A stretch of DNA of 64,000 bases from the NCBI GenBank assembly GCA_037833965.1, contig AP031353.1, forward strand, positions 19,222,501 to 19,286,500, given 5' to 3'. Position numbers and translations under genes: made by a program. Each line of letters starts with the position of its first letter. Positions within the stretch are counted from its first letter, which is position 1. Positions 50,826-62,600 of this stretch are shown one piece after another. The stretch comes from Marchantia polymorpha subsp. ruderalis (Eukaryota > Streptophyta > Marchantiopsida > Marchantiales > Marchantiaceae). Below the pieces are notes generated by a model. It was given only the letters and a program-made list of their open reading frames with translations. It was not told where the DNA came from and ran no database searches.

Positions 50826-53792
50826 ATGACCTTCGACCGGGCGGCGGAGAACGTCCCATTCTTGAATTCGCGATTCCAATCTCTTGTGCGCGCTGCGCGC
50901 ATCCATCTGCTGGCTGCGGAACATTCTCGACGTCGTCGCACAGGAGAATTCTTGTTGATTGAGGGAGAAGTGAGTGCGTGTGATTTGGAATTGAGGGCGA
51001 TTAGAGTTTGCCGAGAGAGAAAGAAGCGCGGGCAGTGCGGAAGTAGAATGAGCGGGCGAGCGAACCCCAGGAACGCAATGACGAGACCGAGCAGATTGCG
51101 GATGGTGCCACTTCGCCTGCCGCAGAACGGGCTGCGCGCTTTCGAGGAGCGCTTAATAGCAAGAAAGCTCGATTTCTTGCTATGGGGATGGAATTACATC
51201 TGTGCGAATATGGTGCGCGAGTGGCTAGAGCCACAGGGACCACCCTCGCGCGGATTGCGTCCGCATGTTGACCGGTGGACAGTCCAAGATTGGGCGCAGG
51301 CGTTGGGACGATGTGCTGGCATGCCAGGGCATCTCCTTTTCGACAGTGAAAGCATCAAGGTGACCAAGCAAGAAGAGGCGCAATTTGTGGAGCTGTTCAA
51401 GACCGGGAGGTCTACCAAGAATGGGTACAGGACCCGTGATTACAAGGATCGATTTCGCCGGACTTTGTCCGCGGCGCTGATGCAATTACTACAGCCGCAC
51501 CGCGCCTGCTACATCACATTGTGGCAGGTCTCTTTTGTGGAGTGCGTCATCGAGGGAACTCCAATTCACTGGGCGAGCATCCTGCACAGGGTGATGCGAC
51601 AGCACGCGTTTGAGGAGAAGGGGGGAACTCTAAACCATCTTTCTCCTTTCCTCATCAATTTTTATCGACAGCGGAATTGTTTGACAGCGGCGGAACTTGA
51701 ACATTTTCCGCCATTGTCCATCGACCATCCCGGGAAGTATGTGCGGGAGAACGAGGTCGACACTGATGCAGAGGAATCACCGACTTCTACCCCATCAAGA
51801 CGGAGGGACGAAGGGAGACACACCCCTGCAGCACGAGTGCCGCGGAAGCGGCGATGGAGGGAAGAGTCTGAAGAGGAGCAGCATCAAGAACCTTCTGCTC
51901 CCATTCGACCGCGGCCGCTGTGCGAGCCATACAGCCGGCCGAAGCAGAAGGCACGCCGACTGGTGTTACCAGTCGACAGTGCGGACACGGCGACAATTGC
52001 GACGGAGATAGGAAGTGCGTCGCCAGAGGAGCATGAGGAAGCGCGGACGACCGCAGGAGCGACGGGCCACGCTGCAACCTCGACGGGAGAGAGGCCGCCT
52101 ACGGGTCAAGGGCCTCCGGAGTTACCACGTGCGATGCGGACAGATGTTCCGTTTGCGCACAGACGAGCCTCCGCGGACGGACGAGCCTCCGCGGACCGGC
52201 GAACACAAGTGGACGTGGATCTACGCTTACGCGTGGGAAGGAGCAGTCCGCCTGTGCACAGGCGCTCACCTGTGCACAGGTCGCCTGTGCACAGGACGCC
52301 TCCACACGTGCCGCCTGTGCACAGGCAAGAATCACCCCCGTTCCAACGTAGGAAGGGGAAGGAGCCGGCGGAAGAACCGCCTACGAGACACCGGCCCTCG
52401 GGGCCAGACCCTCCGGCGCACCACGCGCCGCAATTTGCGCCTTCGGCGCCAGGGCCTTCGAGCCGAGGAGATACGAGCAGAGAGCGTGCGGAGGCCGCAC
52501 CATCGGCAGGAAGTCCGCCGATAGATGCGCCTTCGGCGGTAGGGCCTATAGGCCAAGGAACATCGGGCGTGCGGCCCCCGGCCATGTCGCCTTCGGCGAT
52601 AGATGTCCGCGGCGCTACGCCTGCGGCGGACGACGGCGGCAGAGAGGATGCGGTAGACAATCAACAAGCGAGAGACGGGGATGCCGCACGGGTACATTCG
52701 CCTTCCGCCTTAGACATTTTGGCGACGAGCAGCGAGGCTGCAGCCGTGCCTTCGCAGGCGGCACACGTCGATGACGTGCAGCCCCACTCGGGGCAGTCGC
52801 CGACGCAATCAATGGCGACTGAAATTCTCCACTCGGATGATGACGACGGAGGCTCCACGGAAGAAATGTCAGGAGCAGAAGACACCGAGGAGGAGGAGGA
52901 GGAAATTGTTGGAGTGCCGGCGGCGGCGCTCTCTAAGCAGGTGATTCCGTTGCTGCGGTACTTGGATCGCAAGGTCGATAAATACGCCGACCCACTCCAG
53001 CCGGGATCTTACATCGAGTTAGTGCGCAGGCGGACTCGCACTAAAGTCCACACCAGCAAGCTATTAGCTAGAGTGGACCAGGAGTTGAAGGACTTGAAGG
53101 AGAAGCATGCGTGCTTGTGGGGTCAGTACAAGCTTAATCAGAAATTCTACAAGCACTCCGAGAAGATGAAGGATGAGAAACTGGGCGAGCTCACCAAGGA
53201 GCAGGTGAAGGTCAAGGAAGCACTCAACTCTGAGCAGGCCCAGAATCGGATTTTGTCAGAGGAGCTCGTGCGACAGACGCGGTTGTTGGAACAATGTCAG
53301 CTCGCACGGCAGGCGGATGAAGAGTTAATCCGCAGGTTACAGTCAGAGTGTGGCGACTTGAGAGCGCAACGTGCTGAAGCCGAATCGCAATTAGTGATAA
53401 TTGAAGAAGATCGCAGGAAGGAGGCGGATCGCGCGAAGGTGGAGACGGCGAGGCGAGTCGCCCACTGTCTCAAGGGCTACGCCCACTGGGAAGTGAAGGC
53501 GCAGGAGAAACTCACACTGCGTGAGTTTGAATTGCGCGCAGCCGGGTTGTTGTCAGGCGACAGTAGGAGTCGGCGGAAGGTAGCGAAGAAGCTCGATGCC
53601 TTCCTGTCAAAGGCACAGGATACCATGTCCGCCCTCGAAGGGGAGGTGTCCGCGGCGTTGCAGAGGTTGGGACTGCGCAGTCGAGCGGAAGATTGGCAGG
53701 GTAGGGAGTTAGTGCGCGGCAGTCGGCCGCGCAGGAGACGTAGTACAGGTTCCGCGGAGTGTAGTGTAGCGTGGTTCCGTGCAGGCGTGTAG
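50826..53792 (+). CDS. LTR-encoded ORF in solo LTR, 988 aa
   Basis: Homologue of the 1,050-aa LTR protein, fully open despite indels. It lacks one SPVHR repeat and a block of about 56-58 residues after GATPAAD (near residue 600); all length changes preserve frame. The N-terminal domain (residues ~87-350) is nearly unchanged at protein level. From 51121 to 51720 I count eight nucleotide differences to the 20.8-37.4 kb copies, all silent. The first 60 residues and the disordered middle vary much more. The C-terminal coiled coil is kept with conservative changes. Having no gag-pol, this copy could act only as a stand-alone locus. Confidence 0.75.
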   Translation: MTFDRAAENVPFLNSRFQSLVRAARIHLLAAEHSRRRRTGEFLLIEGEVSACDLELRAIRVCRERKKRGQCGSRMSGRANPRNAMTRPSRLRMVPLRLPQNGLRAFEERLIARKLDFLLWGWNYICANMVREWLEPQGPPSRGLRPHVDRWTVQDWAQALGRCAGMPGHLLFDSESIKVTKQEEAQFVELFKTGRSTKNGYRTRDYKDRFRRTLSAALMQLLQPHRACYITLWQVSFVECVIEGTPIHWASILHRVMRQHAFEEKGGTLNHLSPFLINFYRQRNCLTAAELEHFPPLSIDHPGKYVRENEVDTDAEESPTSTPSRRRDEGRHTPAARVPRKRRWREESEEEQHQEPSAPIRPRPLCEPYSRPKQKARRLVLPVDSADTATIATEIGSASPEEHEEARTTAGATGHAATSTGERPPTGQGPPELPRAMRTDVPFAHRRASADGRASADRRTQVDVDLRLRVGRSSPPVHRRSPVHRSPVHRTPPHVPPVHRQESPPFQRRKGKEPAEEPPTRHRPSGPDPPAHHAPQFAPSAPGPSSRGDTSRERAEAAPSAGSPPIDAPSAVGPIGQGTSGVRPPAMSPSAIDVRGATPAADDGGREDAVDNQQARDGDAARVHSPSALDILATSSEAAAVPSQAAHVDDVQPHSGQSPTQSMATEILHSDDDDGGSTEEMSGAEDTEEEEEEIVGVPAAALSKQVIPLLRYLDRKVDKYADPLQPGSYIELVRRRTRTKVHTSKLLARVDQELKDLKEKHACLWGQYKLNQKFYKHSEKMKDEKLGELTKEQVKVKEALNSEQAQNRILSEELVRQTRLLEQCQLARQADEELIRRLQSECGDLRAQRAEAESQLVIIEEDRRKEADRAKVETARRVAHCLKGYAHWEVKAQEKLTLREFELRAAGLLSGDSRSRRKVAKKLDAFLSKAQDTMSALEGEVSAALQRLGLRSRAEDWQGRELVRGSRPRRRRSTGSAECSVAWFRAGV

Positions 53793-53828
53793 CGTAGTGC
53801 AGTGTAGTGCTAGGTAGGACTTAGAAGG

Positions 53829-53837
53829 TATAAAATA
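53829..53837 (+). promoter_or_regulatory. LTR TATA box (solo LTR)
   Basis: TATAAAATA 36 bp after the ORF stop, followed by the hairpin CCAGGCGTTTTGCCTGG at 53841-53857. The pair is identical in the intact LTRs, supporting a promoter role. Confidence 0.7.
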
Positions 53838-54119
53838 GTTCCAGGCGTTTTGCCTGGGGTTCTTTCCCATCAGAAGTGCAGATCAGGAACCCATTTCCTT
53901 TGCGTGTTTGTGTCCTTGAGTTCTGTCACCACGCACGAGGAGTTACAACTTAGCGTTCCGCATTTTGTAGCTGAAGGCCTTCGGCCGAATGTTCAGAGCT
54001 AGTACATTGGTTAGAGACTTGAGTAGTTCGGAACTGCACCTGCGGGTGACTGCCGATGCTCAGAGCCAGTGACTAGTTAGATACTTGAACAGTTTCGCCC
54101 CTACACCTTCGAGTGTTTC

Positions 54120-54705
54120 TTTCTGATTGTACTCCCTTGGGATTTTTCCCCTGAATGCCAAAGTGAAGTTTTGCTACTTCGTGTAAGCCTTGGTTGTAAA
54201 TTCAGGTTACGCTGCAGCAGGTGCCTTGAGGGTAACCCCTGTAGTACTTCTGGGAATGACAAGTGCCTGAGAATTAAAACTCTTCAATAGACTGTTGTTG
54301 TGTTACTGGAATGTTTCACAGTGAGTCCTTCAGTGCGGACCTGTGTTCTCTGCGCGTTTTGTGAGTTGAGAGTGTTGTTCACCGCGTAGGAGTGACTTCG
54401 ATCCGAAGTAGGCAGTCCAAACCGGGTTTCCTACACTAGCAGCAAGCTAGTGGAAGCGTTGTAAAAGCCGGAGTTGGAAGTCACTGCCCGCAGCTTTGCC
54501 GAGTGTGCTCGTGAGAGACTTTCCCCCTGAAATCTTGAAGTAGAGGTCCTAACGGATCTCTGGGTTGTGTTTCTGTAGTTTCAGGTGTGTGTGTGTGTGT
54601 GTTACGCTGCACTGTGCGACCTCCGAGTGCGCTCCGAGTGGACACTTGCAGTATTTCTGGGAGTGACAGTTGCCTGAGAATTCAAACTCCTCAATAGTCT
54701 GTTAA
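54120..54705 (+). repeat. Internal duplication in the R/U5 part of the LTR
   Basis: Two diverged copies of about 180-190 bp (about 54120-54300 and 54520-54705) share TTCAGGT...GTTACGCTGCA, TNTAGTACTTCTGGGA-like and TGCCTGAGAATT.AAACTC. The second contains a (GT)n run at about 54585-54602. The same arrangement is present, inverted, in both LTRs of the complete element. Confidence 0.75.
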
Positions 54706-54800
54706 AACGTGACACTTTGTACCCTGTGTGTTCCTCTGTCCCTGTGGGTTCGACCTTTCTACCACTATATTGCAGTTTTAGCCTTTAGTGGGTTATTACA

Positions 54801-54805
54801 TTTGG
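54801..54805. repeat. Target-site duplication TTTGG, right
   Basis: Identical to 49577-49581. Confidence 0.95.
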
Positions 54806-57070
54806 CTCCAAACAAATTGGAAGAATGCAAAACCTCAAATGAAGATCATATTGAACAAAGTATTCATTCAACCAAGTGTTTCACCTTATAGACATCAAGT
54901 GTTTTTTGTGAAAAAAAGCATAAATCCATGAAACTATCCATTACTTTAAGGTATTGAATCAGCAAACGGTGAAAAAAAATATCCATTACTTAGTATGGAT
55001 GATTTGTTTCATCAACTTCAAGGAGCAGAGTATTTCATCAAGCTAGTTTTGAAAAGTGACTATAATTAAATTCAAATTGCAGATGAAGATGTTCATAAGA
55101 TTATTTTTTGTACTAAATATGATCACTTTGAGTATCTAGTGATGCCTTTTGGTTTTATTATTGCACTACCTTCATTCATAGGATTGATGAACGATATTTT
55201 TTTACATTTATTTGAATAAATCTATAATTTTTTCTAGATGATATATTGATGTATAGCAAAATTTTGATTGATCATAGACGTCAATTAGGAGAAATATTTT
55301 AAGTTTTGAGAAACAATTAATCATATACCAAAGTTTCAAAATATAAATTTGGCAAATCAAAAGTAGATTACTTGTGTCATAAAGCTACAAGTAATAAGTG
55401 AGAAATTAAATGCCATTAAAAAATTACAACATCTAAGTATCAAACTCAATTGAAGAACTTTCTATGACTCATTGAGTTCTATCGTACATTTGTGAAAAGT
55501 ATTGCTTGACTAGCTCAAGCTTTGATTTCCATGCTAGGAAAAATTCTAAAATGAAGATGGTTAACAACTCAAGAGTAAGCTTTTTAAGGATTGAAAAATG
55601 TTTTATTACACGTATTTATCCTCAAGTGATATGATTCTAACCATTATATCAAGTTGGTTACTGACGCATCAAGTACAATGGTCAGTGGCATATTTCAACA
55701 AGAATTGGAGGATGGATGACATCCGGTTGCTTTCTATTCTCAAAAGTTGATGATGGTGGAATAAACTTATCACACAAGACAATCAGAAGAATTAGCCATT
55801 ATGTTGACAATAAAACATTAGAATCATTACTTGGATGACAATGAGTTTGTGATTTTCAAATAAACCGTTTGTTTATTTGGATACTTAGAAGTATCTATCT
55901 AAACAACAAATTTGATGTACAAAATGACGTCAGGGCTTCAACATGAAAATTGTATATGTGGAGGGCAAGAAGTCACTTGCGGATGCTCTCACACGCACGC
56001 ATTGTTTGAATCATGTTGCAAAAATGAAGATTCAAGCCGATTGATGGAGCAAGATGACACATGCCATAAAAGATGATGAAGAGATCATGAATGCACTGCA
56101 AACAAGAAGGGCTGGAAAAAACTAAAAGTTTGATGTTCTAAAAACAACGTACATAGATTTTGCAAGATCAAGAATTACACACAATAGTTCTATTAAAGAA
56201 TCACGATACATCCATTACATGTCATGTGGAAGTGAAGAATACTTTGTAAAGCATCCAACGAGTTTACTTTTGGTCCAAACTACAAAAAGATGTGCAGTCT
56301 TACATTTGAAGTTGTCTTGCTTGTCAACAAAACAAGGCAAGTTATCAAAAATCAAATAATTTATTACAATATCTCAATTTTTCCAAACAGCGATGGAAAC
56401 ATGTCATCATGGAACTCATATGTGTGCTACCAAAAACTTTGTTAGGAAATGATTTAATGGTGATTTTTGTGAACAAATTGAGCAAGATAAATCACATGAG
56501 GCCAACCACAAAGATAATGATGGCTCCAAAACTTGCTCAATTGTACTTAGATGCTTTTTGTTTGAATCATAGATTAAGCAAAGTCTTAATCATTGATAGT
56601 AAAACTTATTTTACTTATTTGTTTTGGAAAACTTTGTCTAGTTTAACAATGTCAATAGCTTATCATACTAAAACAAATGATCAAATAGAGAGAAAAAATA
56701 TATATGTAGAGGATATGCTACAAACATTCATATTAGATAACCAAAAAGAGTGAAATAATCTTTTGATAATTGTGAAATTTGCATACAAAAATTTTGTTAA
56801 ATCATCCACATAAGTGTTTTCATTTTACCTCATGCTCATCTTATTACTCCATCAAGTTTGATACAGTTTTTTAAAGTAAAAGAATTTTCAACTAAAGTAG
56901 TCATCGTCAACGAGTTTGTGGAACGTATCCACCGAGTACTACACCAAGGAAAGAAAAAGTTGTTGATTGGATTCAGGTTGGAGATTAGTTTTGGCTATTT
57001 ACAACAAATTTGTCTCTTGTAAGAACACCAACATTTAATTCTAGATTCATTGATATTTTTATGAGATTGA
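54806..57070 (+). pseudogene. RT, RNase H and integrase remnants (old gypsy)
   Basis: Continues the RT broken at 49581: YPLLSMDDLFHQLQGAEYF (near 54985), FEYLVMPFGF (near 55130), RNase H VTDASSTMVSGIFQQE (near 55660) with HPVAFYSQKL, and integrase QKDVQSYI...SCLACQQNKASY (near 56285-56345). An open stretch at 56409-56753 carries LSKINHM, SKTYFTYLFWKTL and AYHTKTNDQIER, matching the integrase core. Stops and frame changes abound. Confidence 0.85.
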
Positions 57071-57220
57071 AACATGTTGATGAAGTGTCATAAAGTTTCT
57101 ATCACATATGAAAATACGATTGCAAAAACATATATCACGGCCAAAACAATTCAAAAAACAATCCGTGTTACCTCCTTAATAAACCTCAATAGCTACTCAA
57201 GAAGAATTTAAGGTAAAAAA

Positions 57221-57564
57221 GGGAATTATTAAATACACTGCACTTTTTACTAAATACACTACACACCGCACATCACACGCTACACCATGATGGGCTTTGT
57301 TCGTGCGATTCTCGGTTGCGCGTGCGAGAGTGATGGACTCTAAGGTGCCCATCAAAGGAGCGGGGGTAGGGGACTGGAGGATGGGAGGGGGTACGGCGGC
57401 AACGAAGGTCCGCTCCTTCGGAGCCTTACGAGGCGGCAAGATCGGTCGGCCGCACCAAGGCCATAAGTGCGGAGGGATAGATGCTGTGAGAGAGTTGAGG
57501 TGAGGTGTGGTGTGCGTTGGATGTGGTGTATTTAGTAAAAAGTGTGGTGTATTTAACAATTTCC
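57221..57564. mobile_element. Small TIR element (MITE-like) with GC-rich interior
   Basis: Ends are inverted: GGGAATTATTAAATACACTG on the left, and the inverse of GGAAATTGTTAAATACACCA on the right, continuing through CACTTTTTACTAAATACAC for about 60 bp. Flanks are A-rich on both sides (AAAAA), so a target duplication is possible but not provable. The 200-bp centre is strikingly GC-rich against AT-rich surroundings and may be captured sequence. Confidence 0.75.
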
Positions 57565-57783
57565 AAAAATATACTTAAAAAATGTATTTGAGACCATAAG
57601 TATTTCCAGGTTGAGTATTTGATTTAATGAAAAGTATATTCATCCTACAAATCAACTTGAAAACCTACTAGAAATTTAGCTAATGCACCGTTGATAATTC
57701 AACAATTTGAACGGATGTGCAATGAGGACGTAATTATCAATGGTGCATTAGCTAGAATTCTAGTTGATTTCCTAATCAAAGTA
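57565..57783. other. 3' untranslated part of old gypsy with foldback
   Basis: AT-rich stretch between the MITE-like element and the right LTR. It contains the inverted repeat at 57668-57763; nothing coding. Confidence 0.5.
57668..57763. repeat. Inverted repeat, 32-bp arms
   Basis: Arms 57668-57699 and 57732-57763 share TTAGCTAATGCACCGTTGAT / ATCAATGGTGCATTAGCTA with few mismatches and a 32-nt centre. It lies directly before the right LTR of the old element. Confidence 0.8.
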
Positions 57784-58205
57784 GAGGTTATTTAGAATAA
57801 AGTTATGGTTACTTTAACTTGCACTAGTCATAGCTGCAATATAAGTGATTGACGTGCTTGGTAGATAGAGAAAATATGTGTGTTAGTTGAAAACGGCACG
57901 TCAGCAATCCGTGTGCTTGTTGGGATTATCCATCAACAATGCGTGTGCTTGTTAGGTAATGATTAAGTGTGTTAGTTAGTGAGTTAATAGTGAACGACAC
58001 ATAAGCAATTCGTGTGGTTGTGAGGGTTATCTGACACGTCTTTTATCTACTAGGAGTGGAGTTGATGGTGGAGATGAGATTTTATTTTTTTATACTTGTT
58101 GGTAAGAGTTATATGAAAGAAAGAAGAACCATTGTTGGTATTTCTCATCTTTAGAGAAAGAAAGAAGTTCACTCTTTGAGTGAGATTCTTTCTAAATCCT
58201 AGTGT
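57784..58205 (+). repeat. Right LTR of the old gypsy element
   Basis: Matches 46565-46980 over most of its length with strong divergence and small indels. The CAATCCGTGTGCTTGTT motif occurs here in several variants. Confidence 0.75.
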
Positions 58206-59640
58206 TATAAGCATGTCTTGGTCTTTTGTGTTGCATGAATTGGCTTTGTGTGTGTGCCAAGTCATCCTAAAAGCTATAAAGATAAAATTTTGGAGTATAG
58301 AAGATGTTGTTATCTCATAAAATCAGCTCTTTGAACTATAATCAATGTAGAGAAAGTGATGACACTTCTAACCTAGATTTGCTTTCCCGGCGACAGAATC
58401 AACTCTATCGGCTGTAAGTTACATTATGAATTGTTTTGAATTGATGAATTGATGAAGTGTTTTTTTATCTCAAGAACCATCCGTTCTCATAGAATCGTCT
58501 ACATAACGAGTTAATAAACACAAAGTAAAACGTAATTGGTGTTAACTCGTAAAACAAGTTCCTATCATTAAAAATCAATTGTAGAGAGAATTGAAATTTA
58601 GTTATGGCATGCTCCAAAAAGTTAATAAAATATGGATGAAATGTTTGAACTTGTTAAATGTTCAAGATAGATGAGCATATACTGACTTACATGCTGATCT
58701 ACTTTACTTAGTCTCATTTTTTAAGATTGAAGTAGAAAAAATCTATCATTATATTACATATTATTATAAATGCCACGGTTACTCAAAGGATTAGAATAAA
58801 ATAGAATTCAACTCTTGTTCAATCAAATCCACTTTGGACTAGAAAATTTAACACTAAATAGAAAATATAGATCCTTGCTTATATTGAAACTAATTGTCAT
58901 TGCTCCAATTTCGAGATACCGACGATGCCGTGCTGGCGTCTATTACTTTATGGAAGATAAATCTTCACTCTAGAATATACTAATGCGAAGAGCATGAGAC
59001 GAGTGGCTCCTGTTTTGGCTCCACTCATTAGTCTTCTGTGTCACACGAGTAGAAAAACTAAGCAGGAAACTTCGCTTCTCTTTAGCATGGTTTAAGAAAC
59101 AATGGCGTGAAACTTCGCTTCTGCTTTAGCGTGGTTTAAGAAACAATGGCGTGAGTAAGATTCTGCAACCAGAATATAGCTGACTTTGATAGGTAGGATT
59201 TGTGTACACTTGCAAGTGCATTCCGGAAATAGTTACATGCTTAGTCTGCATCCGGTTATACTTCGGGGCAGCCTCGACAATTCTGTGGGAATGGTTACAC
59301 ACAATGCACAATCATCTTTGGAACCAAGGAGAAAAAGTAAAAGAGAGGGAGATTTTTCTTCCATGGTTTGAATGATGCTTGTATCTGAGCATGTGTATTA
59401 CCGTACAAGCATTAGGTTGCACCACATCATTCATAGTTCTCTTCGGTGAATAACTGTCGTATTCACCGATTTGGTATGTCACCTGGGACACTCGAAATTG
59501 CATTCCAAGGAGTCTTTGTGCTTCGCATTGGAAGTTGAGTGACCGAAGGGAGAAGCCAAAAAATTTGAATCAAACCGCACCAAAGAACAGTTGTAAAAGC
59601 TGTTGTTTTGGGCAGGAATATAGTAATCCCCACAGTTATA
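58206..59640. other. AT-rich intergenic DNA, no gene
   Basis: No credible coding sequence. It contains a tandem duplication of a ~43-bp unit (59066-59108 and 59109-59152, GAAACTTCGCTTCT ... AACAATGGCGT). Confidence 0.5.
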
Positions 59641-62600
59641 GCATGAAAGTTGAACCATGGCAGAGGCCGTGGAATCGGACTTGGAATCCGGTTATTATCG
59701 GTTAGACGGCTTGAAGAAAGGGCTTCGTAGAGAAAGTAGGAATCTGATACGGGTCGCATTTTGCCAACAACGATTGAAATTTCATCTTCAAGTCTATTTC
59801 AGCAAAAGTGGGTCGAAGGATCAAAAGAGGTGTTCACTCCGCGCTCGTAGCACTAGTCACTCTTCCAGCCACCATCGACTCCTACAACGATTTAAAAAAC
59901 AGAATCTGTGCTTGAAACTTCCACAATGAGATTGCTAACATGCTTCATGTAAGCAATCATGTGATCTGGATATGCATTGATCTCACTTATCTACTGTATT
60001 CATGACGAGCCTCATGTTTAGGTTGCAGCCATTTCTTCACACAACCAGAAATCTGGGAAATAATGTAGTATAGCTCCTTAGCATAAACAGAAAATAGCGT
60101 AATCAGCACGTAGAGTAGCTCTACCACATGTTATTTGAAATCTGATGTCCGGATCTATTGGTTTCTAATATATTAATTCAATTTTTTTCAGAATCAGCGG
60201 AAAAAGTGGGCCCTGTCAAAAGACAAGGGACACAAGAATATCACATTGCTTTATCATAGTTATCTATGACATGAAAACAACTTTCTTGATAAATGAGTGA
60301 ATGACTTAGAATTTAATTGGATAAACTTTGTGGTTACAAAATGAATGTAACAATACAATCCCAAATATCCTATAGAAAAACTTGACTACCTATAGTTCAG
60401 TTTTATTTCTTACTTTAGCTGAAATAATCAAATTTTTTTGGGGAAAATATACGAAAATCTATAAGTAATACATTAAATTTCCATATCCAATTAATATCAA
60501 TGTCTCTATACTTATTCCATACATATTTTAGAATAACATTTTATATTGGTATCGAAAGTTGCATATAGTAGCTTTCGAATTCAAAGTTTTCTAGAAAACT
60601 GTGAGAATGTTTAGGCTTGCTGTTTAATCTCATCTTTGTACACCATTTATAGCTTATGCTAGGATATTGTTGGCCTCACGTATTGAAGGAGATAGAGTGG
60701 ACCCATAGGTCGGCTTGCTCTTCCTCCTTCGAATGTTAGCGTGCAGTAGATGACGAGAGAAATGGCGACACGTCCACTTGTACTTCTTAATCGATCCGTT
60801 TCCAAGGTACATCCGCCAGTCTTTGAATCCTCTCCCGTAACTTTGTCGACCTCGCGTGCAAAATGAGAACATTCTCGTGGTTAAGTGGGAAGGCAATAGG
60901 ACCTGAGAACTTTCCAGCGTATAACAAAATGGCCGAACTTGCTAAGTATCCCGATGGCTGTCGCATTCTGAAACGAACCACTGAAAAACCACTCGTGGAG
61001 AACAAAAACTGCAGGGCAAACGTGATATCAGTTTACCACAGTCGGTAAGATTGATGTGTAGCCAGACCCGCGAAGTTCTATGTTCGCTGGAGAAGTTTTG
61101 GCGAAAATGAATTTTCAGTTCAAAATTCCGCAGTATTTTTCGGTATATTGTCAAACTTGCTGTCGCATTGCCGGCAGACTGCACAAAACAGCCAAAAAAG
61201 ATTCGGTGACGACACTTGATACCTGCAAACTCACACCACCCGATGGTTGGCAGCTCAAACAAAGATTCATCATGTTTTTGATGATTTGGGACAAAATAAT
61301 CGTAGGCTGCATCCCTTGAATGTGTTCAATCACAAGATTGATTGAATGTGGAACTTGTAATATTCTCCTCGAAACTAGCATCACTCGATTGACAACTTCT
61401 GATTTCTGTACACCAGATCAATCAGACTAAATTTTATCTTCAATTCGATGTGTTATGGTTACTGATTTCAACTGGCCAATTGGTGAACTCGCATAAATAT
61501 GAAATTCTCAGCAACCACCGATCATCAAGTTTTCGTCAATAGAATCCATCCTTACAGCTGGATATCTCAAAAAGTGTCAGAAGCGATGGGACCAAGGTCA
61601 GGATCCACCATATTGGCGATGTATTGAATCGAAGCTGCACGACAAATTGGGAAATAAGATTACAGTCAATGAAGAAGAAGACATCTTCGTCAAAAGGCAC
61701 CAAATCCCCATCTATCTTGCGACTTGAATGACTTTTCATCGACAGTGGAGCTTACTTATCCTATTCAGTGTAGCAAAGCAACAACCTACATCGAAAGAGC
61801 AAATCTGATCTGGATCAGAATGGTCCTTTGGAGGTAGGTGGTTGCATGGGCGTAAAATTCCTGCTAAATGATAATATCAGTAGATTGTGTGGTATTCTTC
61901 TATAAAGCATACTATATATTGTCGTTAAAGTGTGTTGTCTTCGATGATCCACTACTGTAGTTAATATTAGAAGCGCAGTGTGCTTCTCATGCCCCTCAGA
62001 GGTCTAGAACACCAGTGGATGGAACAACAATATCCAAAGTACTAATGAAGGTCACATGCAATCAGAGTAGCAATACTTAAAACTTTTAGACGTGCTGTGG
62101 ATGAGATTCATTTTTACTTCCAAAGGGCTTGATCCAGTTGACCGATTAGCACCCATGACTAGAAGAGAATCTCCAGTCACTCATAAAGAAGAATTCTCAT
62201 CTCATTTGTTTTTCATCTTGATTAAATTTTGTGAATCCCTTTTCTACCCTACACCTCCATCATTTGCTCAGATTATTGCAAATCTGAATCTTACCCTCGC
62301 ATAATTTTTGAGCTTTGCCATCTTCATTGGCACCGAAAAAACCAAGGATTTAATTACAATATCTTCCTGTTTCATTCATTTTCATAAACTGAACATTATT
62401 GGTTGCATGTTCATTGGTTATGAAATCATAAGGCTTATAACTGATGAGGAAGGCTGATTTATCGAACATATTGTTAATATGCTGACTTTATCTGGCAACA
62501 ATGCTTTAAACAAACGGAAACACTTTGTATCAAATCCCGCGCGACTTCTAGGTATGAATACTTATGTTCGACACTAGATTTCCGATATGTCCTACTAGAT

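Larger units (their letters stand above)
49582..54800 (+). mobile_element. Solo LTR of the giant gypsy family
   Basis: 5,219 bp, starting TGTGGTACCCC and ending GGTTATTACA, in plus orientation and flanked by a perfect TTTGG duplication. It is homologous over its full length to the 5,386-bp LTRs but with scattered substitutions and indels. It shows that the family inserted here earlier and was reduced by LTR-LTR recombination. It retains the ORF, palindromes, TATA box and U5 duplication. Confidence 0.95.
46565..58205 (+). mobile_element. Old AT-rich Ty3/gypsy element, decayed
   Basis: LTR-like ends (about 46565-46980 and 57784-58205) flank a plus-strand series of a gag zinc knuckle, protease, RT, RNase H and integrase remnants in normal order. 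All frames are broken. A 5.2-kb solo LTR splits the RT region and a small TIR element sits after the integrase. Heavy LTR divergence shows it is much older than the insertions in it. Confidence 0.85.

Noticed and set aside
57221..57564. Firm superfamily assignment of the MITE-like element from its target duplication
   Set aside because: Both flanks are A-rich, so any A-run would look like a duplication.
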